From Propionibacteriales bacterium (GTDB lineage: Bacteria; Actinomycetota; Actinomycetes; Propionibacteriales; Propionibacteriaceae), in assembly GCA_030453285.1 (NCBI GenBank), contig JAKDKP010000211.1, forward strand, positions 1 through 5,373: a stretch of DNA of 5,373 bases. The letters are read 5' to 3'. Numbering within the stretch: position 1 is the first letter of the stretch; each line of letters opens with the position of its first letter. The notes beneath the pieces are model-generated. The model saw only the letters and a program-made list of their open reading frames with translations. It had not been told where the DNA came from and ran no database searches. Position numbers and translations under genes: made by a program. Shown piece by piece: positions 1 to 5,373 of the stretch.

Positions 1-908
1 AGGCCACGCTGGACTTCCAGTCTGCATGGACCGTGTACTACTGGGCCTGGTGGATCTCCTGGTCGCCTTTCGTCGGGATCTTCATCGCTCGCATCTCCCG
101 AGGCCGGACCATCAGGCAGTTTATCCTGGGAGTGATCCTCATTCCGTCGTCCCTGCTGTTCGTGGCCTACGGAATCATGGGTGGGACTGCCATCTCGATG
201 TACCGCGACGGGACCTTGGGCGTCATCGAGCAGGTGAATCCGCCAGAGGTACTGTTCAAGATTGTGGAGAACCTTCCCTTCGCTGGAATCCTGCCGGTTT
301 TGATCATGTTCATTCTGGCGATTTTCTTCATCACTGCTGCAGATTCCGCGTCGGTGGTGATGGGCATCCTCACGACTCGAGGCAGCCAAAACCCGCCGAA
401 GCCCATCGTGGTGTTCTGGGGCCTCGTCATGGCTGGCATTGCCGTCGTCATGCTGCTTCTTGGCAGTACCGACGCGCTCGAGGGACTGCAGTCGCTGGTG
501 ATCATCACGGCGGTGCCATTCGCCTTCGTCATGCTTCTGATCATCATCGCGTGGGTCCGCGATCTTCGTACCGATCCGCACACACTGCGGCAGCAATATG
601 CTGAAGCCGCGGTGAGCAACGCCATCGTGGATGGTCTGGACAGGTACGACGACGACTTCAACTTGCAGGTGATCCCCACAGAGCCCGGCGAAGGTGCCGG
701 TGCCGGAGTCGACTCAACACACGAAGATTATACCGAGTGGTACCGACGCACCGACGAGCTCGGTGAACCCGTCGGGTTCAATTTCGATACAGGTGAATGG
801 GCAGACGGCTGGGCCCCGGAGTCCGTTGAGACCGATGCAACCACTGAGGGGGAGGTCGTGGACTCGACCCCGGGTGACGACACCGACTCCGGTGCAGGGA
901 AAAGCTGA
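1..908 (+). CDS. BCCT-family betaine/choline/carnitine-type transporter, 3' part
   Basis: This is a membrane carrier of the BCCT family, which moves quaternary ammonium compounds (glycine betaine, choline, carnitine, choline-O-sulfate) into the cell with Na+ or H+. The 5' end lies outside the window. The reading frame is open from base 3 and 301 residues are visible. Visible residues 12-30 carry the family signature WAWWISWSPFVG followed by ARISRGRTIR. This is the Trp-rich TM8 whose tryptophans form part of the substrate site in the BetP family. Four more hydrophobic segments follow at about residues 40-62, 95-122, 134-154 and 163-185, matching TM9 to TM12. A hydrophilic, acidic C-terminal tail of about 115 residues then begins at RDLRTDPHTL. 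The GTG at base 33 lies inside TM8 and is not the start. Within BCCT, substrate cannot be read from the sequence. The neighbouring BetC-like sulfatase makes choline-O-sulfate or a similar ester plausible. The family call is firm and the substrate is inferred. Confidence 0.95.
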   Translation, partial: ATLDFQSAWTVYYWAWWISWSPFVGIFIARISRGRTIRQFILGVILIPSSLLFVAYGIMGGTAISMYRDGTLGVIEQVNPPEVLFKIVENLPFAGILPVLIMFILAIFFITAADSASVVMGILTTRGSQNPPKPIVVFWGLVMAGIAVVMLLLGSTDALEGLQSLVIITAVPFAFVMLLIIIAWVRDLRTDPHTLRQQYAEAAVSNAIVDGLDRYDDDFNLQVIPTEPGEGAGAGVDSTHEDYTEWYRRTDELGEPVGFNFDTGEWADGWAPESVETDATTEGEVVDSTPGDDTDSGAGKS

Positions 909-969
909 CAGGAGAACGGTGCCCGACCGACTGCCAGGAAGCGTCTCCTTTGTTGGCCGGGACACCGCC

Positions 970-975
970 TAGAGT
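970..975 (+). promoter_or_regulatory. Possible -10 element of the sulfatase promoter
   Basis: TAGAGT sits about 95 bases upstream of the chosen sulfatase start and fits the actinobacterial housekeeping -10 pattern TAnnnT. Transcription would start near 981-983. No good TTGACA-like -35 box lies 16-18 bases upstream: the best is a TTG-containing stretch at 950-955 with a spacer of only 14. The promoter may be weak or activator-dependent, or may not exist, with the sulfatase read through from the transporter. Confidence 0.3.
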
Positions 976-1019
976 GGGAGGAAAGGCGAACAGGACTTCG
1001 TGCTGGAACGCAGCGCATT

Positions 1020-1050
1020 CGGGTCGAGTAAGGGATGTTTAGTCGACCCG
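1020..1050. promoter_or_regulatory. 31-bp imperfect palindrome, candidate operator or leader hairpin
   Basis: CGGGTCGA at 1020-1027 is exactly repeated in reverse complement as TCGACCCG at 1043-1050. Inside, after one G/G mismatch (1028 and 1042), TAA (1029-1031) pairs with TTA (1039-1041), and G1032 can wobble-pair with T1038, leaving a five-base centre (1033-1037). The element lies between the putative -10 box and the ribosome-binding site and ends 18 bases before the sulfatase ATG. Such a position suits an operator for a dimeric repressor or activator, or an RNA hairpin in the leader. No regulator gene is visible, so the cognate protein is unknown. Confidence 0.55.
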
Positions 1051-1056
1051 GGGAAT

Positions 1057-1062
1057 GAAAGG
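1057..1062 (+). promoter_or_regulatory. Ribosome-binding site of the sulfatase gene
   Basis: GAAAGG lies six bases before the ATG at 1069. It supports this start over the in-frame GTG at 1000, which would place the palindrome inside the coding region. Confidence 0.65.
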
Positions 1063-1068
1063 TTGATC

Positions 1069-2646
1069 ATGAGACCAAATATTGTCGTTATCCAAGCCGA
1101 CCAGATGGCGGCGCAGGCGCTCGGCGCCTATGGGGATGCTGCAGCCAAGACTCCGAACATCGACCGGTTGGCGGCAGAGTCCGCTGTATTCGATCGGGCA
1201 TACTGCAATACGCCGTTGTGTGCGCCCTCGCGCGCGTCGATGATGACCGGGGAAATGCCCTCGGATCTGGGCTGCTACGACAATGGCGATGACTTCCCGG
1301 CGTCGACGCCGACATTTGCCCATCACCTGCGCAACGCTGGCTACCACACGGCGCTGGTCGGGCGGATGCACTTCATCGGCCCCGATCAGCATCATGGGTT
1401 TGAACAGCGTTTGACGACGGACGTTTACCCAGCGGACATGGATATGGTGCCGGACTGGCAACGCGATCCGAGCGATCGCCTGCAGTGGTATCACGACGCT
1501 GACGCCGTTTTTACTGCCGGCGTCTCAAAGGCAACCGTTCAACAGGATTTCGACGACGAGGTGGCATTCCGCACGCTGCGTCACCTGAACGACAGGGTCA
1601 GAGCGAACCAGGCCGCGAGTGAGGACACCCCCTTCCTCATGGTCACGAGCTTTATCCACCCGCATGATCCCTACGAACCACCGCGTGAGCATTGGGACCG
1701 TTTCGCTGACGACGAGATCCCGGATCCGAAGTACCCACAGGTGCCCAGCCTGGCGGAGGACCCGCACAGCCATCGTCTGCGGGCGATGAGCGGCTTCGAC
1801 CAGCGCGATCCGAGCCTCGAGGAAGTTCGTCGAGCACGGCGATCTTATTACGCCGCCGTGAGCTACATCGACGATCATGTCGGTCGCATCCGCGAGCGTC
1901 TGGAAGAACTGGATCTGCTGGAGAACACCGTCATCATCGTCACCAGCGATCACGGCGACATGCTCGGGGAGAAGGGGCTCTGGTACAAGATGTCGCCGTA
2001 CGAGGAGTCCTCCCGTGTGCCACTGATCGTCTACGGTCCGGAGCATTTGGTGCCGCAGGGACGCTACGCGAACCCAGTCTCGCTGTTGGACCTGATGCCG
2101 ACCCTGCTGGAACTGGCGGGAGCCCCCGGCAGTGAGCCGAAACATGACATTGAGCAGGAAGGATCTGATGCTGCCTCGGGTTCTGCACGGCGCGGGGTGT
2201 CGCTGCTGGAGTCCGCCCGTCGGGAGGCAGATGGACGGGCCGGCCCGGAAGATCGTGACGTCGTCATCGAGTACCTCGCCGAGGGGACGCTACGGCCACA
2301 GCTGACACTGGTACGTGGGCAGTATAAGTACATCGTCTGCCCCGGCGATCCGGAGCAGCTGTTCGACCTGCGCGTGGACCCGCATGAACTTGAAAATGTC
2401 GTGTCAAAGCCGATGCACGCCGAGCGGGTTGAACTGTTGCGCAAGGAATTGGCAACTCATTACGATCTCGTGAAATTGGAGCGCGACGTTCTGGAGAGTC
2501 AGGTGAGGCGCAGATTAGTTGCTGGAGCGCTCCAACGAGGCAAAACCCGCCACTGGGACTTGGTCCCAGAGCCCGAGCAGCGTTACGTTCGTGGTGATTT
2601 TTGGGGGGCATTGGAATTCGGGCAGATTCGCGATACTTCACACTGA
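1069..2646 (+). CDS. Choline-sulfatase-like type I sulfatase (BetC family)
   Basis: This is a 525-residue cytoplasmic sulfatase of the alkaline-phosphatase superfamily, with no signal peptide. It probably hydrolyses choline-O-sulfate or a related alkyl sulfate to alcohol plus sulfate. The catalytic motif is CAPSR, with C51 to be converted to formylglycine by a maturation enzyme. Likely metal ligands are D11 in QADQ and D294-H295 in TSDHGDMLGE. H101 in GRMHFIGPDQ and K307 in GLWYK complete the core. BetC hallmarks include HGFE, LTTDVYPAD, HPHDPY, DPEQLFDL and a C-terminal ESQ..RR.L...AL segment with WD and a YVRG tail. The length is near the roughly 510 residues of BetC. Against rhizobial BetC as I recall it, the sulfate-site Lys is R99, a pocket Trp is M126 and a pocket Asn is D143, while H142 and the EYLAEG glutamates (401, 405) are kept. 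A low-complexity charged insert lies near residues 365-395. The upstream BCCT carrier supports the role. Family membership is firm and the exact substrate is probable only. Confidence 0.88.
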   Translation: MRPNIVVIQADQMAAQALGAYGDAAAKTPNIDRLAAESAVFDRAYCNTPLCAPSRASMMTGEMPSDLGCYDNGDDFPASTPTFAHHLRNAGYHTALVGRMHFIGPDQHHGFEQRLTTDVYPADMDMVPDWQRDPSDRLQWYHDADAVFTAGVSKATVQQDFDDEVAFRTLRHLNDRVRANQAASEDTPFLMVTSFIHPHDPYEPPREHWDRFADDEIPDPKYPQVPSLAEDPHSHRLRAMSGFDQRDPSLEEVRRARRSYYAAVSYIDDHVGRIRERLEELDLLENTVIIVTSDHGDMLGEKGLWYKMSPYEESSRVPLIVYGPEHLVPQGRYANPVSLLDLMPTLLELAGAPGSEPKHDIEQEGSDAASGSARRGVSLLESARREADGRAGPEDRDVVIEYLAEGTLRPQLTLVRGQYKYIVCPGDPEQLFDLRVDPHELENVVSKPMHAERVELLRKELATHYDLVKLERDVLESQVRRRLVAGALQRGKTRHWDLVPEPEQRYVRGDFWGALEFGQIRDTSH

Positions 2647-2650
2647 GTGC

Positions 2651-2669
2651 AGGCGCTCTTTCTGCGCCT
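2651..2669 (+). terminator. Hairpin just after the sulfatase stop, possible terminator
   Basis: AGGCGC (2651-2656) and GCGCCT (2664-2669) form a perfect six-base stem around a seven-base loop, four bases after the sulfatase stop codon. No U-tract follows, so it is not a classic intrinsic terminator. It may still act as a weak terminator or protect the 3' end of the message, since actinobacterial terminators often lack U-tracts. Confidence 0.35.
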
Positions 2670-2670
2670 C

Positions 2671-2686
2671 ACCGGGTGACCGGGTG
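2671..2686. repeat. Tandem duplication of an 8-mer
   Basis: ACCGGGTG occurs twice without a gap (2671-2678 and 2679-2686). It is short, and no function can be assigned. Confidence 0.5.
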
Positions 2687-2840
2687 GTACCTCGTCAACA
2701 AGTTTCACGGCGGAGAACCACCGTCGCGGAGGCGAGGCGGTCAAATTGCGGGAGAGGCGGACCAGAACCACATCCAGCGCAAACCATGACACGCACACCC
2801 TGGCTGATGTTCTAGCAGCGGCACTTACTGACAGATCTAC

Positions 2841-2876
2841 GGCAGGGGCCCTGTTCTGCCCGGGCTGGGAAGGGCC
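2841..2876. repeat. Cluster of overlapping G/C-rich inverted repeats upstream of the ligase promoter
   Basis: Three inverted repeats are nested here. GGCAG (2841-2845) matches CTGCC (2856-2860) around ten bases. GCCCGGGC (2858-2865) is a perfect eight-base palindrome. GGCCCT (2847-2852) matches AGGGCC (2871-2876) around eighteen bases. They run up to and across the place where a -35 box would lie for the TAGAAT element. They could form an operator or a terminator-like structure. In G/C-rich DNA some of this is expected by chance. Confidence 0.35.
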
Positions 2877-2884
2877 ACTAGAAT
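2856..2884 (+). promoter_or_regulatory. Probable promoter of the ligase-ketosynthase operon
   Basis: TAGAAT at 2879-2884 is a good actinobacterial -10 element. At a 17-base spacing, CTGCCC at 2856-2861 matches the TTGACA consensus at only three of six positions. Transcription would start near 2890-2892, giving a leader of about 50 bases before the ligase start. Confidence 0.45.
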
Positions 2885-2930
2885 CGGGCTGTCCGGAAAT
2901 CACCTACCAACGGGACGACATCTCAAGACA

Positions 2931-2936
2931 GGGAGG
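2931..2936 (+). promoter_or_regulatory. Ribosome-binding site of the ligase gene
   Basis: GGGAGG lies six bases before the GTG at 2943, a strong Shine-Dalgarno match at good spacing. It settles the non-ATG start. Confidence 0.8.
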
Positions 2937-2942
2937 CCGCGG

Positions 2943-4451
2943 GTGCCGATCACACGGACCGTGCTGGACACGGCCGAACACCATCCCGACCAGCCGGCGA
3001 TCGTCGGGGACGATGGCATGCTGACGTACGCGCAGCTCGTCGAAGACTCCCGACGGATGTTCGCCATCGTGGATAGTCTGCACCGCGCTCAAACTACTCA
3101 GCCGACACCGGCCGCAGACACCTCCGGCATCCCGATCACGGCCGTGAGCATCTCCTCGGCCTTTCACACCTCGCGCATCATCGCGGGACTCGCCGGGTTC
3201 CGGGCCGTGTCGGCGACCGTGGACCCGCAATGGCCGCTGGATCATCAGATCGGCGTCATCCTCTCCACGGGAATCGGCGTGGTCATCAGTGACTCGACCG
3301 ACCTGGCCGACGGGCTCACCGCGCGTGGCTGGACGGGCACCATCATCACCCTCGCTGAATTCAGGCAGAAGGAAGTATCCACCGTCCCAGCCCCCGGTCC
3401 GACGGTGCGGGATGGCGAAGAGCCGTTCCTTCTGTTGTTCTCTTCCGGCACGACGAGCAACCCCAAGGCGTTCCTGAAGACCCGACACCAGTACCGCGAG
3501 AACTTCGCCGTCTCCAGCGCCTACCTGGAGCCGTACGCCGGCGTCGCCACCCTTGCCCCCGGTCCGGTGTCCTACAGCCTCACCCTGTACGCGCTCATCG
3601 AGTGCCTGGCCTCGGGTGGCAGCGCCCACGTGGCGGACGCCTTCGACCCGGCTGCATTGGGCCGGCGCATCCGTGACGAGAAGATCACCCGCGTGGTGGC
3701 CGTGCCCGCCATCGTCCAAACACTGGTGGATGCCGCCCGCCGCAACCCGGAATCCCTGGCGACACTCGAACTGGTGGTCACCGGCGGCGCGAACCTCCCC
3801 GCGATCTTGCGCACCGGGCTGGCCGACGTCCTGCCCGATGTACGGCTCATCAGCTACTACGGGGCAGCGGAAATCGGGTTCATCGGCGACAGCCGGGGCG
3901 GTGACGGCACCCGCATCAGCGTCTACGACGGCATACGCGTGAGCATCCGGGACGACCAAGGTGCCGAAGTGTCCGACGGCGAACCGGGCACCTTGTGGGT
4001 CCACGCCGCCTCATGCTCCGATGGATACCTCCCGGGAACAACAGAGGCTGTGTTGCAAGGGGCCGACGGCTGGGCGACGGTGAACGATCAGGGACGACTG
4101 ATCGACGGCGCCCTGGTGTTGGAGGGCCGCGCCGGAGACGTGGCCGTCACCGGCGGGCATAAGGTCTCCTTGCCCGGTGTGGAACGTGCCTTCGACGGGA
4201 TGCCGCAGCTGGGAGCGGTCTGCGCGGTGGCGCTGGCCCACGAGCGGCTCGGCACCGTCGTCGCACTCGTTATCGAGGGGGAGGCGCCGGAGAAGAGCGA
4301 GCTGCTGGCTCGAGCCCGTCGGGAGCTGGCCCCGCAGTTCGTCCCGCGCCGTTGGTACCGGATGGAGCACCTGCCGCGCACCGTCGGTGGCAAGATCCGC
4401 CGCCCTGCCGTCGCCGATTTGGTTGCCCATGGAGAGGCCGTGCGCTTATGA
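2943..4451 (+). CDS. ANL-superfamily AMP-dependent acyl ligase (acyl-CoA or acyl-ACP synthetase)
   Basis: This enzyme of 502 residues would activate a carboxylic acid with ATP to an acyl adenylate and pass it to CoA or a carrier-protein thiol. The phosphate-binding loop is SSGTTSNPK (residues 167-175). The YGAAE motif (306-310) matches the family's YGxTE. D382 in VNDQG takes the place of the ribose-binding Asp of TGD. The hinge region is GRAGD (395-399), followed by GGHKV. LPRTVGGKI supplies the C-terminal catalytic lysine, K484. The large N-terminal and small C-terminal domains are therefore intact and the length is normal for a stand-alone ligase. Oddities are SN in place of the common G-x in the loop and VND in place of TGD. 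The start is GTG, and the stop overlaps the next gene's ATG, so the two are probably translationally coupled. Pairing with a ketosynthase suggests that it supplies a starter or substrate acyl unit. The substrate acid cannot be read from the sequence, and a plain fatty acyl-CoA ligase remains possible. Confidence 0.9.
   Translation: MPITRTVLDTAEHHPDQPAIVGDDGMLTYAQLVEDSRRMFAIVDSLHRAQTTQPTPAADTSGIPITAVSISSAFHTSRIIAGLAGFRAVSATVDPQWPLDHQIGVILSTGIGVVISDSTDLADGLTARGWTGTIITLAEFRQKEVSTVPAPGPTVRDGEEPFLLLFSSGTTSNPKAFLKTRHQYRENFAVSSAYLEPYAGVATLAPGPVSYSLTLYALIECLASGGSAHVADAFDPAALGRRIRDEKITRVVAVPAIVQTLVDAARRNPESLATLELVVTGGANLPAILRTGLADVLPDVRLISYYGAAEIGFIGDSRGGDGTRISVYDGIRVSIRDDQGAEVSDGEPGTLWVHAASCSDGYLPGTTEAVLQGADGWATVNDQGRLIDGALVLEGRAGDVAVTGGHKVSLPGVERAFDGMPQLGAVCAVALAHERLGTVVALVIEGEAPEKSELLARARRELAPQFVPRRWYRMEHLPRTVGGKIRRPAVADLVAHGEAVRL
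4431..4437 (+). promoter_or_regulatory. Ribosome-binding site of the ketosynthase, inside the ligase gene
   Basis: GGAGAGG lies in the last codons of the ligase gene and ends ten bases before the ATG at 4448. With the ATGA overlap at 4448-4451 it allows both re-initiation by ribosomes finishing the ligase and fresh initiation. This start also gives the expected FabF N-terminus, with VMITGLGAITP soon after the Met. Confidence 0.55.
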
Positions 4452-5373
4452 ACGATCGTCGTCGCGTCATGATCACGGGGCTGGGGGCGATCACCCCGAG
4501 CGGTGTGGATGTTCCGACCCTGTGGGACAACGTCGTTCAGGGCCGCAGTGCCATCACCGCCCTTGACGGTCCCGAGTTCGACAGCCTTGCCGTCCGTATC
4601 GGTGGTTCCGTGAACGGTTTCGACGCTTCCACCGTCCTGAAGCCCAGCCTGGCTCGCCGGCTCAGCCCCAGCCAACACTGGGCCGTAGCCGCCGGCGACC
4701 AGGCCATGGAACAGGCCGGTTGGACCCCGGAAGCGGGGGAGATGCCGTGGGATCCGCAACACTTCGCGATCGTGGCAGCCACCGGCTCCGGACCGGTCGA
4801 TGCCATGCAACAGGCGACCCGCATCCTGGACCAGAAAGGCCCACGGTCCGTGCCGTTGACGTTGGCGATCCACGGTGCTTCGGATGCCGCTGCGGCCATC
4901 CTCAGCCAGCGGTACCAGGCGTTCGGCCCCGCGCAGGGGGTATCGGCGACCTGCGCCAGCGGGGCCATCGCCCTCGGGGAGGCGATGCGCCGGATCCGCC
5001 ACGGTTACGCCGACGCGGTCCTGGTGGTTGGGATGGAGGACTGCCTGAATGCGGTGAACCTGGCATCGAACGCGAATATGCGGGCCCTCGCCGCAGGCTA
5101 TGAAGATGACCCGACCGCCGCCTCCAGACCGTTTGACCGGGCCCGGTCCGGCTTCGTGATGTCGGCCGGCTCGGCCGCCATTCTGCTCGAATCCGAGGAG
5201 AGCGCCCGCACCCGGGGAGCCACCGTGCTGGCGGAACTGGCAGGGTTCGGTGCCGCCAGCGACGCCTATCACGCCACCGCACCACATCCGGAAGGGCGGG
5301 GAGCGGCCCAGGCCGTGCGCGACTGCCTCGCCGATGCGGGTGTCACCGCGGACGCCGTCGACCACATCAACGC
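4448..5373 (+). CDS. FabF-like beta-ketoacyl-ACP synthase (KAS II type), 5' part
   Basis: This condensing enzyme of the thiolase superfamily would join an acyl thioester to malonyl-ACP, releasing CO2 and lengthening the chain by two carbons. The window shows 308 codons and ends just before the expected AHGTST motif. The catalytic histidines and the conserved lysine of the C-terminal half are therefore not visible. The N-terminus has VMITGLGAITPSG. The active-site cysteine is C169 in SATCASGAIALGEA, near the position of E. coli FabF C163. It is therefore a KS and not a chain-length factor. Later motifs are ASRPFD (226-231) and TAPHPEG (278-284). The usual RDGFV-(G)(D/E)G loop reads RSGFVMSAG (233-241), losing the acidic residue and a glycine. 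The segment before it, NAVNLASNANMRAL, also differs from FabF. These changes point to a specialised rather than housekeeping synthase. ATGA overlap with the ligase makes a shared operon likely. Confidence 0.9.
   Translation, partial: MNDRRRVMITGLGAITPSGVDVPTLWDNVVQGRSAITALDGPEFDSLAVRIGGSVNGFDASTVLKPSLARRLSPSQHWAVAAGDQAMEQAGWTPEAGEMPWDPQHFAIVAATGSGPVDAMQQATRILDQKGPRSVPLTLAIHGASDAAAAILSQRYQAFGPAQGVSATCASGAIALGEAMRRIRHGYADAVLVVGMEDCLNAVNLASNANMRALAAGYEDDPTAASRPFDRARSGFVMSAGSAAILLESEESARTRGATVLAELAGFGAASDAYHATAPHPEGRGAAQAVRDCLADAGVTADAVDHIN

Larger units (their letters stand above)
909..1068. other. Intergenic region between transporter and sulfatase genes
   Basis: These 160 bases hold no gene. 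Just after the transporter stop, AGGAGA (910-915) and TCTCCT (944-949) are complementary across a 28-base loop, with a T-rich run behind. This could be a weak terminator but is not persuasive. A TAGAGT box at 970-975, a palindrome at 1020-1050 and the sulfatase ribosome-binding site follow. A GTG at 1000 with AGGA at 992-995 is in frame with the sulfatase and would add 23 residues. It is disfavoured because family members begin close to the PNI motif at the ATG. Confidence 0.6.
2647..2942. other. Intergenic region separating the sulfatase and ligase blocks
   Basis: I find no supportable gene in these 296 bases. Short open frames exist on both strands, but they are shadows of flanking genes or show no recognisable motif or ribosome-binding site. 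In order the region holds a small hairpin after the sulfatase stop, a tandem 8-mer (2671-2686), a stretch without clear signals (about 2690-2840), a cluster of G/C-rich inverted repeats (2841-2876), a TAGAAT box (2879-2884) and the ligase ribosome-binding site. It marks a functional boundary between the sulfate-ester block and the acyl-activation block. Confidence 0.6.

Noticed and set aside
910..950. Intrinsic terminator after the transporter gene
   Set aside because: The six-base arms are separated by 28 bases and followed only by a short T-rich stretch. This is too weak to annotate on its own.
1000..1068. In-frame GTG at 1000 as the sulfatase start
   Set aside because: It would add 23 residues with no family counterpart and place the palindrome in coding sequence. 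The ATG at 1069 has GAAAGG at six bases and begins directly with the conserved PNI segment.
2683..2722. GGTGGT/ACCACC inverted repeat
   Set aside because: The arms are six bases with a loop of 28 bases. This is expected by chance and has no supporting context.
2583..2903. Minus-strand open frame across the intergenic region
   Set aside because: It overlaps the sulfatase 3' end, has no recognisable domain and no clear ribosome-binding site. It looks like a chance frame in G/C-rich DNA.
2746..3024. Plus-strand open frame running into the ligase gene
   Set aside because: It overlaps the well-supported ligase start in another frame and has no family motif.
2904..4004. Long minus-strand open frame opposite the ligase
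   Set aside because: Its translation is compositionally biased (Gly, Asp, Arg, His) and motif-free, the usual antisense shadow of a G/C-rich gene. The plus-strand frame carries all ANL motifs.
4088..5365. Long minus-strand open frame opposite the ligase end and the ketosynthase
   Set aside because: It shows no domain, while the plus strand holds clear ligase and KS motifs. It is an antisense shadow.
1..5373. CRISPR array, tRNA or rRNA gene, insertion sequence
   Set aside because: No regularly spaced repeats, tRNA-like fold, rRNA stretch, transposase motif or terminal inverted repeats were seen.

Overview
The window looks like chromosomal DNA from a high-GC Gram-positive bacterium. An actinobacterium, perhaps of the Micrococcales, is my best guess. 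This rests on G/C-rich third codon positions, GTG as well as ATG starts, a TAGAAT/TAGAGT style of -10 element, and the actinobacterial look of the transporter's C-terminal tail. The genus cannot be fixed from the sequence alone. All four genes lie on the + strand.

Left block (1-2646): the 3' part of a BCCT-family (betaine/choline/carnitine) secondary transporter, a 160-base gap, then a complete BetC-like type I sulfatase with no signal peptide. Together they suggest uptake of a quaternary-ammonium sulfate ester, choline-O-sulfate being the obvious candidate. Cytoplasmic hydrolysis would then give choline and sulfate, for osmoprotection or for sulfur and carbon supply. The gap holds a possible -10 element and a striking 31-bp imperfect palindrome just upstream of the sulfatase ribosome-binding site. 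This is a good candidate operator or leader hairpin. Several residues that I recall lining the choline pocket of rhizobial BetC differ here, so the exact substrate is open.

Middle (2647-2942): about 300 bases with no convincing gene. It holds a small hairpin right after the sulfatase stop, a tandem 8-mer, a cluster of G/C-rich inverted repeats and a probable TAGAAT promoter for the genes to the right.

Right block (2943 to the window end): an ANL-superfamily acyl-activating enzyme overlaps by ATGA with a FabF-like beta-ketoacyl synthase that runs off the end of the window. The ligase keeps the adenylation residues and the synthase keeps its active-site cysteine. The layout of an adenylating enzyme translationally coupled to a condensing enzyme suggests the first two genes of an operon that activates a carboxylic acid and extends it, that is, a fatty-acid- or polyketide-like biosynthetic cluster. 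The product cannot be named from these two genes. The synthase departs from the usual FabF consensus at a conserved loop, which argues against a housekeeping role.
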